16,064 nucleotides of DNA from Candidatus Accumulibacter propinquus (GTDB taxonomy: Bacteria; Pseudomonadota; Gammaproteobacteria; Burkholderiales; Rhodocyclaceae): assembly GCA_016714935.1 (NCBI GenBank), contig JADKBU010000061.1, positions 1 to 16,064 of the forward strand, in the 5' to 3' direction. Below are positions 8,441-16,064 of the stretch, piece by piece. Below the pieces are notes generated by a model. It searched no databases. It saw only the letters and a list, made by a program, of their open reading frames with translations, and was not told the DNA's origin. The number at the start of each line of letters is the position of its first letter. Within the stretch, counting starts at the first letter, position 1. A program made the position numbers and the translations under genes.

Positions 8441-10419
8441 CGGCAAGATGGACACTTCAGTCAGCCGCGCAAGAATTTCCGCGCTACACGGCGGGAAAAT
8501 GGGTATGACGCCATCGGAAATTTCCGCTGACCAGAAGGGGTTTCGGACTCCCCTGATGTCCAAGCGCACTGACGCATTGCTGGTCAGCTTGTCGAGGAGG
8601 CCGCGCGAAAGGCGACGTCGGCGCAGGACAACCGACCAACGGGTTAGCGTCTCTACGCCGCCGGCATGGACGGAAGCAAGGCTCAAGGCGCTGGCAACGC
8701 CCACTGCGGCCGGTATTCCAGCGCATTCGCCCGATCAGCGACAACAAGCAGCTGCCCTCCGGGGTCGCCCGTCTCAACTTACCACCAACGACACCAATTA
8801 TGCTGGTTGGTGCAGTGACACCGGCATCCGAGCAAAAGCAAGTACATCTTCGTCGTTTCCGACAGTTCGCTGCTGCTCAGCAATTTCGAGGATTACTACA
8901 AGCCGGAAGGCAGCAAGGTATCGCGAGGCCTATCCCAGGGCGTGACCGATACCTCTCGTCACGCCGGCTTCAGCATCCAGCAGTCCAGGGCCTTCGCCGA
9001 CAGGCGCTGGCCCATCCAGACACGGATCGCCAAGATCCACCAGCCCCTGCTCGATCAGGAACGAACCCGATAGCGTTATCTCCTGATGCGCTACCCGAAG
9101 ACTAGGCCCGCTGACTCCGGCTTTTTGACTGGGATACCCACTTCGCGACCATCGGGCTGACGCCGCCGACCGAGGAGACCGCTAAATCGAGACGAAGGCG
9201 ATGGCCGACGCAACCACCATCTGTCCGGTTGTCGCTCGATGATCTGAAGATGTTGCCGATGTGGGAGTACCTGCGACGGGTCACCGGGGGCTCTCCCGGT
9301 TTCAATAGAACAGTTGGCCTTATCGCCGGACCTATTTCGGCGGCTTCCAGCTCTACCGGCGCGGTCGAAACAGGTCCTGGATACCATTGCCGGCACGATC
9401 GGTCACCCGATGGCGACTCTTCGTCGAGAAGAACTTCAGCGCCGAATCAAACGGGCCGTAGGAGAACATGGTCGGTCGGGTCCATCTGCGGGTTCCGTTC
9501 TCGGCTCGCGAAAAACACCTGGCTGACCAAGGCGACCCTGCCCAACAGGCCCTTTACAAGCTCGACCAAAGGGTGAAAAAAAGATTTCGGTCGGCTATCG
9601 GAGAAATGGATCGATTGTTCCGCCGTCGACACTCGTCCGGTGAATACTGTCGGCGATCTGGGCCGCATCTCCCGAATTTCTCGCTCAGCGCAACCTGGCG
9701 CGCTGGGGTGGCCCACGTTGCCGAGGACGGGTTCGCCAATCCGTCGGAGACACTACCGACGCTCATTAATACAAGGCTGCGACCCGCTGCGCCGGAATTC
9801 CAGCCGCCGCCTTCCTGCATGCCCGATCTACGATCCGAAGGGCGATCCGGCGACCAACTTTCTCCGCCTAAGTTGCGTGATCGGACATAATAACCCATGG
9901 TTTCGATTCGAGGGGGCCACCGACGAAAGTGACGGCGCCCGCAATTTAGTGGGTCAAGACGGACGAAGGTCAAGTTCAACAAGAGACGCAGAGAAACTGG
10001 TTCGACAATCGAGTAACTATCAGGTGTTTCCCCGGCTCCAAGCCAACGGCAGACTGGCGGTTACGGAGAATCTCACGCCCGGATGTCGGCGGTATCGCCT
10101 TCACCTATGTTGCGCTGACCAAGTACCTGAAGAGCGCACGAGAGACACACGTCGATCGACGGGCTAAGTCAGGCGCAGCGCTGTTCATCGCCTGGAGATT
10201 CAAACCAGTCCCGGACAAGATACGAGAAGGGTTTCCTGCGCAGATCACGGCGACCAATCCGCACGCGGCCGGTCAGTATCACAACGCTTACGCAGCAGCG
10301 CAGCACAGGCAAGTTCTGCAACCGGCATTCGCTTAGGTGACCCGATGTGGCTGGCGCCGAAGGATCAGGCGAATTTGGTAGGAACGCCAATCGGCATAAT
10401 CGAGCCGGAAATTGAGTAA
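8440..10419 (+). pseudogene. Unrecognised large protein gene, heavily frameshifted
   Basis: I do not recognise this protein. Coding character shifts among the three plus frames, but well-formed stretches follow each other in order: GVARLNLPPTTPIMLVGA (about 8762-8815); KYIFVVSDSSLLLSNFEDYY (about 8840-8900); GFSIQQSRAFADRRWPIQTR then IAKIHQPLLDQERTR (about 8967-9073); WDTHFATIGLTPPTEETAKS; LSLDDLKMLPMWEYLRRVTG (about 9231-9290); NFLRLSCVIGHNNPWFRFEG (about 9858-9917); VGGIAFTYVALTKYLKSARE (about 10086-10145); and a tail LGDPMWLAPKDQANLVGTPI ending with a stop at 10417-10419. Repaired length would be about 650 residues. No membrane helix, CxxCH or nucleotide-binding motif stands out. It converges with the minus-strand respiratory cluster. 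The start is unknown; the upstream boundary is set where plus-frame coding character appears. Confidence 0.45.
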
Positions 10420-11065
10420 AGCTGGCAGGAATGGATCCGTTTATCCCGCGTGATCTGTCAACTCGGACGAGGCGGTTGACGCGTGGTCGTTGCTATCTTC
10501 CCATACTCGGCATGTGAATGCACAATTTTGGAATCTCTCGTTCGCCACGATTCTCCGCTGAGTTGCTGGTAACCGGCGCCATTCGGCAAGAGCCGAAAAA
10601 AGACAGCCGAACGTCAGAAGTTGGCAAGGTGCTGACCGTGAGTAAGGCGCCTCGAACGGCGCAGTTCCACTCGGATAGCGGCCGTTGAACCTCCGACGGC
10701 GCGACCGGCCGCTGAGGGTCGTCGACTGCGGTCCGCCTACCCAGATTGATCTGACCGCCGGTTCGGCGTCACACCTCTGGGCTGCGGCACGGCTGACCGT
10801 CGGCATGGCTGCGCTAAAGCTTGTCTCCCCAGAGCGGCGGCGATCGTCGCGAGAACTGTCCTGATCGTCTTCGCTGACCGCGTTGACATGCACCGAGCGC
10901 TTCTCCGACAAGCCTGCTGCGGGAAGACGGCTTGCGCAGGTCGATGAGTTGCCTCGCCACAACGCCAGGGCGTCCTGGAAAGCTCAAATGATGCCCTTAA
11001 TGCTCCGGGCGTGCATCTGTCACCAGGTTGCCCGTCAGGTCTTGCCCGGCCTGAAACCATGCCGT
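10420..11065. other. About 650 bp without a supportable gene
   Basis: This lies between the stop of the unknown plus-strand gene and the stop of the minus-strand Sco gene. Frames on both strands are open for up to 173 codons, but their translations are rich in R, S and P, as shadow frames are in GC-rich DNA. No family motif, membrane helix or start with a ribosome-binding site was seen. It may hold a badly degraded gene downstream of sco. I see no clear terminator hairpin. Confidence 0.4.
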
Positions 11066-11972
11066 TCAGGGCCTTCGTTTCGCTCCAGCGCGGTTCTTCC
11101 AGAAATTGACCGACAGATAGATCGTAGAGACGACGAGGGTTAAAAGCCGGCGAACTGGAAGTCCCGTGATTAGTTGGTCCGGTAACGGCCGGTGAGTGGG
11201 TCGTGAACCGAGCAGAGGATCGCACACGCGCTTTGATCTCCTGCAGCGTACCGACCTCCGGCAGGATGGCCGAACCGGTGATCCGGAACGCTTGAGCGGT
11301 TCGGCGAGATCCACGGCGGTGTTTTTCTCACCATAGACCTGGCGGACGATCCTGCCCTCGGCGTCGACCAAGGTGACCTGAGGTGGTGTGGTCGAAGCCG
11401 GCGGGGTCGCGATGTAGCTGACCCGAAATTGCTGGTCAATTCTCCGACGATGGCCGGGGCGGGGCTCAGGAACCCCCAGTTGGGCAGATAGATGCCGTAT
11501 TGTCAGACGAAGTCCACACAGAAGCGCCGCAGGTGAGTCAAAGGGCTGATTGAGGCCGATGCTGATGACGTTGAAGCGGTCCCCGGCTGAAAGCATAAAC
11601 AGTATTGTCGACCGCTTTCTGCAGATTGCGGGTGATTATCGGACAGACCTGGAAGTTTGCGGTATAGATGAAGGTAACCAGCGGCGGCTTGCCCCGGTAA
11701 CCCGACAGTTCGACCGGTCGCCCCTGGCGATCAAGCAGGACAGAAGTCAGCCGACCGGCTTGCCGATGGCGCTTTGCGACAACGCGAAGGCAGCCTTCTC
11801 GTCGAGCGTGGTCAGCGTCAGGATACCGTCGACACCCTGCGGACCAGAGCGGTGAGCCTGGGCTTGTCAGCCCGCCGCGTCGTCAGCAAGTGCGGTATTC
11901 ACGGCCAACAGGAAAGAGTGTGACGACGAACGTGCGTGCGAAACGCTGCAGACTCACCGCGAAGATGTCCAT
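11066..11972 (-). pseudogene. Sco1/SenC family copper chaperone, frameshifted
   Basis: This is a thioredoxin-fold copper chaperone that loads the copper site of heme-copper enzymes. From ATG 11972 it reads MDIFAVSLQRFARTFVVTLF, then after a slip LLAVNTALADDAA, a signal peptide. Next come LDRQGRPVELSGYRGKPPLV, then TFIYTANFQVCPIITRNLQK (about 11672-11613), which is the copper-motif region (see findings), then NVISIGLNQPFDS, NWGFLSPAPAIVGELTSNFG and TLVDAEGRIVRQVYGEK with FDHTT just before it, holding the conserved copper His. A C-terminal extension ILCSVHDPLTGRYRTN is followed by a hydrophobic helix RRLLTLVVSTIYLSVNFWKN, typical of SenC proteins that carry an extra C-terminal anchor. There are at least five frame breaks. 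The gene lies 3 bp downstream of the ctaB stop on the same strand, so it was probably in one operon with ctaB and subunits I and II. Confidence 0.82.
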
Positions 11973-11975
11973 AAA

Positions 11976-12890
11976 TTACCAGAACCGTAGCTGGGTATCC
12001 ACGATGGCCCCAGCAGCACCGGTGTCAATTGCATCCGTGAGGCATGAAAGCAGACCATTGCCGATTTTGCGGTTGGGTTCGCGCGTCAGCCGCCGAGCCT
12101 TCCTGGATGAACAGGGAAATACGCCGCTGGCGCGCGCCAGCGGAAAATGAATCGCGCCGAGGCCGAAAGCCAGCGGCAGCTGGAGGCGGCAACCAGGATC
12201 AGGGTGCTGAACAGGATCGTGTCCGGCTGCGCGTTGGTCGCCGACGACGACCAAGCAGCATCGGTACGCCGGCGGCGGGTGTAGTCGTCACTTGTCGCTG
12301 ATCGCCAGGCTCCAGAAATGCGGTGGTGTCCACAGGAAAGGACCAGCGCGAGAGCATAACGGCACCGCGCGCCCGCAATTACCGGATCGGCTGCGGTCGC
12401 CCCGGCGAGAACCGCCCAACTACCGGCCAGCCCCGGGAGACTGATGTTCAGCCAGGTGCGGCGTTTCAGCCAGACGGTGTAAACAGTGGCGTAGAAAAGG
12501 CGCCGAGGAAAACGAACCGCGCTGACCGGGCGATGAGTGCGATCCACGCGGCGCCCACCGACAGTGCCATCAGGGCAGCGACGTGCCAGCAGCAGATGGG
12601 AATATGGCTGAGTTCGCCGGTGACGAAGGGGCGCTTGCTGGTGAAAATCATCAAGGTGGTCGCTATCGTGCCCGTAATACTGGTTGAAGGCGCCGGCGCT
12701 GCGCCGGCAAGGATAACACCGACCGCGTCAGCACGAGAACGTGCAACAGGCTAAGGCTGGGGCCACCGCATGACGGCGAGTCCGGCGAAGTGCGGTAAAG
12801 GTGATGACGGCTTATATTTTTAACAGGAAAACGCCAGAATGGCACGGATAGGGAAGCCGGGGTGCTGTTCGATGGGAGTGTGCTTGGCAT
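11976..12890 (-). pseudogene. ctaB: Heme O synthase (protoheme IX farnesyltransferase), frameshifted
   Basis: This integral-membrane UbiA-type prenyltransferase attaches a farnesyl group to protoheme to give heme O, the precursor of heme A. Pieces read across frames are ALAGLAVMRWPQP and LSLLHVLVL near the N-terminus; NQYYGHDSD (12659-12688), the first Asp-rich prenyl-diphosphate motif; then KRPFVTGEL, HVAALMALSVGAAWIALIAR, YATVYTVWLKRRTWLNI (about 12505-12448), GSWAVLAGATAADP, and LWTPPHFWSLAI (about 12340-12300), a signature loop of heme O synthases. It ends with GAIVDTQLRFW and TAA at 11976-11978. Repaired length is about 290-300 residues, normal for the family. The start is unclear; ATG 12890 is a provisional choice. 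It sits between the subunit I gene and sco, suggesting that the enzyme they serve uses a farnesylated heme. Confidence 0.82.
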
Positions 12891-13023
12891 TGGCGCGTCG
12901 ATACGATGGCGATCAGGTGGTTGAAGGCGGGTGGGTGCAGACTTGTTTGCGTCGGCACTATGCTCCAGGCGGCGGGATTCAGGCAGGCCCCACGCCAGTG
13001 GCGCCGGTAGAGCGATTACCGAA

Positions 13024-14729
13024 TCAGCTCAACAGCCAGACTTCGGACAGGTACTTCCAGTTCGCCCCGCTCGTGGCTGGGGCGAAGGACTTGGGCAGCT
13101 GCGGCGGCTGCAACACCGTGCCGGGGACGGCCCCGAAACGGTCGCTGCCGTGGGCGACAGCCGAAGCCGCCTGGGTGTTGGGCAGGATCAGCGTCAACCG
13201 GTCCGCCACCTTGCCGCCGTCGCGTTTCCTGCCAAACAGCAGCGGCCCGACAACCTTGGGGGATCCACCAACACCGCCGCCGATCACGGCGATGACGCTG
13301 AAGATGCCGTCCGGGCCATCATCAGGTAGGCCGCGCCCGGCCATTCCCGCTGGAACGGCGCGCCGGAAAGTATGTCCCAATGCCGGCGGAAAGCAGCGTG
13401 CCGGCGCCCATCATCACCAGTCCGAGCACTAAACGTACTGATGCCGAACAGGTAAGGCTGGATCTGGCACAACAGGGGCAGGATCATTTCACGCCGGAAG
13501 GCACCGGCACCAGCAGGTAGGTGATCGACATGAAAAACCAGCGCGTCGTGCCGGTCGCCTGCGTGGTGTGAAATGGCCCGGAACGTAGAAGGTGTTGTGC
13601 ATCAGCATGTTGATCTGCTCGGTACCAGAGCACGACTCCCGAGATGCCGCCAGGAGAGCGAAGCTGACCAGCGAAATGAACATGCCCGAGAACACCGGAA
13701 GTTTAAGGGTGCTTTACGCAGCCATTCAAACAGGCCGTTGGTACATAGCCCTTGCGTCCGCTGTATTGCCGCCTCGATCGCGCCAGGGACCGTGAAGCCG
13801 TGGATCATCGGGGCCATCACCGCAAAATACATGAAATAGGAGGTGTTGAGCACCTTCCATTCGGCACTCATGCCGGGGTCGGAGAAGCAGGTGATGCGCT
13901 GGCGGGTTGCAGGAGCAGGATAGTAGAGCAGGAAAGCGCGGCGCGAGACCTTTTCCGGCAGGGGTTTGGCACCGAAGATTACTGCCGAAGTCAGGTACCA
14001 GACCGAGACAGCTGCGCGGCGACGTTGATCTGCTGCGGGGAGTGACCTAATCCCCACACCATGCGGTACAACTGCGCATCGATTTCCTTGATCAGGCCGA
14101 CCGACCACAGGAAGGTCGGGATGAGATGTGAACGCCAGCGAGGATCGTGAACAATAGCGTGATCGCTGCGATCAGCGCGCCGAATGTCACCAGCGGCAGG
14201 AGCCCTGGGTAAGTCCTGTCCTTTTTGGCGACGACCAGGGTACCGAAGAAGACAGCGACACAAAGCAGTGCGCCGACGACCCACCAGGATGATTCCCAGG
14301 TAAGTGCGGCGCGGCCTGCATCGGGACGTACAGGGTGAACATCACGCTCGATTCGCCCTGGAAAATGGCGATGTTGGTGGTGAGTACCGCCAATCACCAT
14401 CAGCCAGAAGTACGACCGCACTGATCTTCGGCGTTGCCAGTCGGCAGCTGAACGGCGTCGATGAGCAAAAGTTTAGTACGGCCATTTCGAAGAACGGGAT
14501 CCACGGGATCAGCATGTCGATACCGTGGGCGGTAAGGATCGGGTAGAACTGGTCGATGACAACGGATTTGATCGCCGGCCAGCGGGTGAGGATGACCAGC
14601 GGCGTATTGCGCCGACCAGCAGACAGAGTACGCCGGCAACGGCGAACTGGCTATCAGCTTTTTTTTTTCAGCGCTGGTCCTCAAATTTGCGGTCAGGAGA
14701 CTGGGACGGGTACGGTAGGTGGTTTGCAT
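13024..14729 (-). pseudogene. B-family (ba3-like) heme-copper subunit I, possibly sNOR-type (NorY); frameshifted
   Basis: This is the catalytic membrane subunit of a heme-copper oxygen or nitric oxide reductase. ATG 14729 follows AGGGGAG at a good distance; the stop is at 13024-13026. At about 568 codons it matches the roughly 560 of Thermus ba3 subunit I. Pieces in order: FYPILTAHGIDMLIPWIPFF (TM2, with the low-spin heme His); YVPMQAAPH; ALLCVAVFFGTLVVAKKDRT and FGALIAAITLLFTILAGVHI (membrane helices); GLGHSPQQINVAAQLS with VWYLTSAVIFGAK (14047 leftward, CuB His helix); AHH...FSDPGMSAEWKVLNT (two CuB His, near 13890); MYFAVMAPMIHGFTVPGAIE; INMLMHNTFYVPGHF, then H after a slip (heme ligands, about 13612-13565); WFFMSITYLLVPV; and the tail NWKYLSEVWLLS. 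Histidine ligands are kept, but the active-site Tyr position is Gln. There are about eight frame breaks. Alternatives are an ordinary ba3 oxidase (less likely without Tyr) or a member of the sNOR family. Confidence 0.85.
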
Positions 14730-14744
14730 CAATTTACTCCCCTT

Positions 14745-15291
14745 TTATTTCACGTGAATGCGGCCGAGCATCGCGTGGTGGCCGATGTTAAAGTACTCGT
14801 TGCAGGTGACTGCGTAAGTACCTTCGCTTGGTCGACGTATCTTGACGACATGTTCACCAGCCGAGGATCACGCACGGATGGCTGGAAGTGTTCCGGTTGC
14901 GGCGAAAGCCATGGTTGTAGTCCGCCAGGAAACCAGATGAATCTTGTAGGTCAGCCCTTTTTCGAGTTCAGGGATCGGTGACCAGGCCCACAGGCGGGCG
15001 ATCAGGTAGCCGTCCCTGCCAGCAAGTACCTTGACCACCGGGATCTGCTGCTCGGTACCGGTGCGCTTGGTGTTCTCGGCGATGAACTTCTCCGTATGGC
15101 GGCGAACATCTCCAGGCTGGTGCTTGTAGGCCTCGTTGGACGGGTTCTCAACACCGTAGATATGCCAATGGATCATCATCACAGACATGATCATCCCCCA
15201 GACGAGAGGCAGTCGATCCACGCCCATTCGACCTTGTCGATGGAGTTTGCTTCCACCAGAGCCGATCGGACGGCGGCAGGAGTGACCGCAT
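14745..15291 (-). pseudogene. Cupredoxin subunit II of the heme-copper enzyme (CoxB/NorS-like), frameshifted
   Basis: This is the copper-carrying electron-entry subunit, anchored by one N-terminal helix with the cupredoxin domain outside the membrane. ATG 15291 is preceded by AGGAGAGG. Pieces: ALVEANSIDKVEWAWIDC, helix LVWGMIMSVMMIHWHIYGV (about 15205-15150), NPSNEAYKHQPG, HTEKFIAENTKRTGTEQQIP, VVKVLAGRDGYLIARLWAWS, PIPELEKGLTYKIHLVS, ADYNHGF (first copper His), PEHFQPSV, then TYAVTCNEYFNIGHHAML (14819-14766) and RIHVK, ending TAA at 14745-14747. Repaired length is about 180 residues, the size of ba3-type subunit II. The copper loop has Cys, Glu, His and Met but Phe where the second CuA Cys should be. 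The gene sits 15 bp upstream of subunit I on the same strand, in the normal II-then-I order of B-family enzymes. At least four frame breaks. Confidence 0.83.
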
Positions 15292-15324
15292 GATTGGCCT
15301 CTCCTGATGTGAAAACGGATTGGC

Positions 15325-15447
15325 CTATCTGGCGACCAGCGTGATTCCTTGTTGATATCTGATGATGCCCCACAGGATCTCAAACAGCCCAGGTAAGGCT
15401 ACGCCGAGAAACAGCAACAGGAAGTGGTTGTCCGGAAGCTTTTGCAT
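15325..15447 (-). CDS. Small one-helix membrane protein upstream of subunit II
   Basis: This is a 40-codon frame from ATG 15447 to TAG at 15325-15327: MQKLPDNHFLLLFLGVALPG, then LFEILWGIIRYQQGITLVAR. It has one membrane helix (about residues 8-29) and charged ends. The same frame extends up to ATG 15483 (MAHCQR), which has GGAGG 9 bp upstream, but a TGA interrupts it after six codons. The true protein may thus be 52 residues, with that stop a mutation or error. By size and position it could be the equivalent of the tiny subunit IIa of ba3 oxidases, or a gene-cluster-specific small subunit. I cannot assign it to a named family. It lies 34 bp upstream of the subunit II start on the same strand. 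Confidence 0.5.
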   Translation of the reverse strand: MQKLPDNHFLLLFLGVALPGLFEILWGIIRYQQGITLVAR

Positions 15448-15483
15448 GGAGCGAAGGTCGTCTCATCGTTGGCAGTGGGCCAT

Positions 15484-15771
15484 GTTTTTGTATCCTCCAT
15501 CACTGATTGGCGCGCGCAGCCTCGCTACTTGTGGTTGCAGATAAGTCGAATTCCTTGAGCAGGCTGGTGTGTGCAGAATACTCTGCCACCGGAGGCGGGT
15601 GTCGATTGATTTGATTCATCCCCAAGAACGGAGACCATGCAGGCACCAGCAAAAACCTGCTGGCATCTGTGTCGCAGCGCCAGACCGCCGACCGAATGTA
15701 ACAGCAGCCGGCGCGACCCTCAAGGAGCGCGACAAAGGGCATATAATTCTTTTCCCCTTTTCCGTTCCCCG
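15484..15771. other. Divergent intergenic region between the oxidase-type operon and ctaA
   Basis: It contains the start region of both transcription units. A minus-strand frame is open here (ATG about 15774 to a stop at about 15500, reading MSPGNGKGEKNYMPFVALLE...), but it has no family motif and no clear ribosome-binding site. It may be a shadow or a small unknown protein. The ribosome-binding site GGAGG for the minus-strand operon is at about 15492-15497. Confidence 0.35.
15742..15747 (+). promoter_or_regulatory. Possible -10 box for ctaA
   Basis: TATAAT lies about 25-30 bp upstream of the likely ctaA start. No good -35 hexamer is seen 16-18 bp upstream, so this is tentative. Confidence 0.3.
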
Positions 15772-16064
15772 GTGACATGTCGTAAGATAAAATCGCTCGC
15801 CGATGAGTCGGCGCTTTGGCTGCTGCTTTGCGGTGCCATGGTCTTGCCATTCTGGTTGTCGGTGGTGTCTTGCGGCTGACGCACTCCTAGGTCTGTCGAT
15901 CGTCAAGTGGCAACCGATCGTCGGCGTCATCCACCATTAGAACCAGCAGGCCGGAGGATACGTTCGAAGAAATACAAGCAGACGCCGAATACCAGCAGGT
16001 GAACCATCCAGGATGGCACTTGCCGAGTTCAAGGGCATCTTCTACTGGGAGTACTGGCATCGCG
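15772..16064 (+). pseudogene. ctaA: Heme A synthase (CtaA/COX15), 5' part, frameshifted and cut by window end
   Basis: This membrane monooxygenase-like enzyme converts heme O to heme A. From GTG 15772 (or ATG 15777 with a frameshift) the pieces are ADESALWLLLCGAMV (first membrane helix), LTHS, GLSIVKWQPIVGVI (about 15891-15932), DTFEEIQADAEYQQVNH (about 15960-16006) and MALAEFKGIFYWEYWHR (about 16013-16063). GLSIV.W.P..G and the F(K).I(F/Y)..E(Y/W).HR loop, containing the first heme-ligand His, are hallmark CtaA sequences. Frameshifts lie near 15860, 15935 and 16010, and an in-frame TAG follows GVIHH. It is divergent from the subunit II/I/ctaB/sco operon. Together with ctaB it supplies heme A for the enzyme encoded next door. 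The rest of the gene is outside the window. Confidence 0.82.

Noticed and set aside
10441..10962. A 173-codon minus-strand frame downstream of sco as a further operon gene
   Set aside because: Its composition is that of a shadow frame, and no membrane helix, signal or family motif is visible in any frame.
12839..13432. A 197-codon plus-strand frame
   Set aside because: It overlaps the subunit I C-terminus (NWKYLSEVWLLS) and the ctaB start on the minus strand, and has no recognisable features.
13024..14729. Assignment as cNorB/qNOR or cbb3 subunit I
   Set aside because: The FSDPG, MHNTFYVPGHF and subunit II cupredoxin partner match the B family (ba3-like), and the helix order and length fit it. 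The cNOR-type HHYYW motif is not seen.
1..16064. CRISPR arrays, tRNA and rRNA genes
   Set aside because: No regularly spaced repeats beyond the two-copy 13-mer at 2582-2611 and no cloverleaf or rRNA-like stretch were noticed by eye. A tRNAscan or Infernal run would be decisive.

Overview
The window is GC-rich and looks like an accessory or decaying region of a Proteobacterium. I lean towards a beta- or gammaproteobacterial relative, from the Sco/CtaA/CtaB-linked respiratory cluster and the types of mobile element, but no marker fixes the taxon. Almost every gene is broken by single-base frameshifts while its residues stay recognisable. The exception is one IS1634-type transposase, which is open over its full length. 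Either the region is a graveyard of recently broken genes or the sequence carries uncorrected indel errors; each gene below was therefore reassembled by eye across frames.

Left part (1-8289), a nest of mobile elements. Positions 1-2496 hold three tandem tyrosine recombinases with overlapping start/stop codons, the arrangement of a RIT (recombinase-in-trio) element. It ends in short direct and inverted repeats at 2504-2611 and abuts a fragment of an IS21-type istA gene (2611-2926). That fragment is cut on its right by a second element on the minus strand (about 2927-6300): a DUF5372-like protein, a helix-turn-helix protein and a large serine recombinase whose start overlaps the previous stop. 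Next is the IS1634-family element (about 6391-8289), flanked by a 12-bp direct repeat.

Middle part (8302-11060). A heavily frameshifted plus-strand gene that I do not recognise runs to a stop at 10419. About 600 bp without a supportable gene follow.

Right part (11066-16064), a respiratory heme-copper gene cluster. On the minus strand, in transcription order: a one-helix small protein, a cupredoxin subunit II, a B-family (ba3-like) subunit I, heme O synthase (CtaB) and an Sco/SenC copper chaperone. Divergent from these, a heme A synthase (CtaA) runs off the right edge. Together they form a terminal enzyme plus its heme and copper assembly factors. Subunit I keeps the histidine ligands but lacks the active-site tyrosine of oxygen reductases (GHSPQQIN where ba3 has GHPIVY), and subunit II reads CNEYFNIGHHAM where CuA proteins have two cysteines. 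With the linked senC, this resembles the sNOR (NorSY-SenC) type of nitric oxide reductase described in ammonia oxidisers more than an ordinary oxidase. This is the most interesting part of the window.
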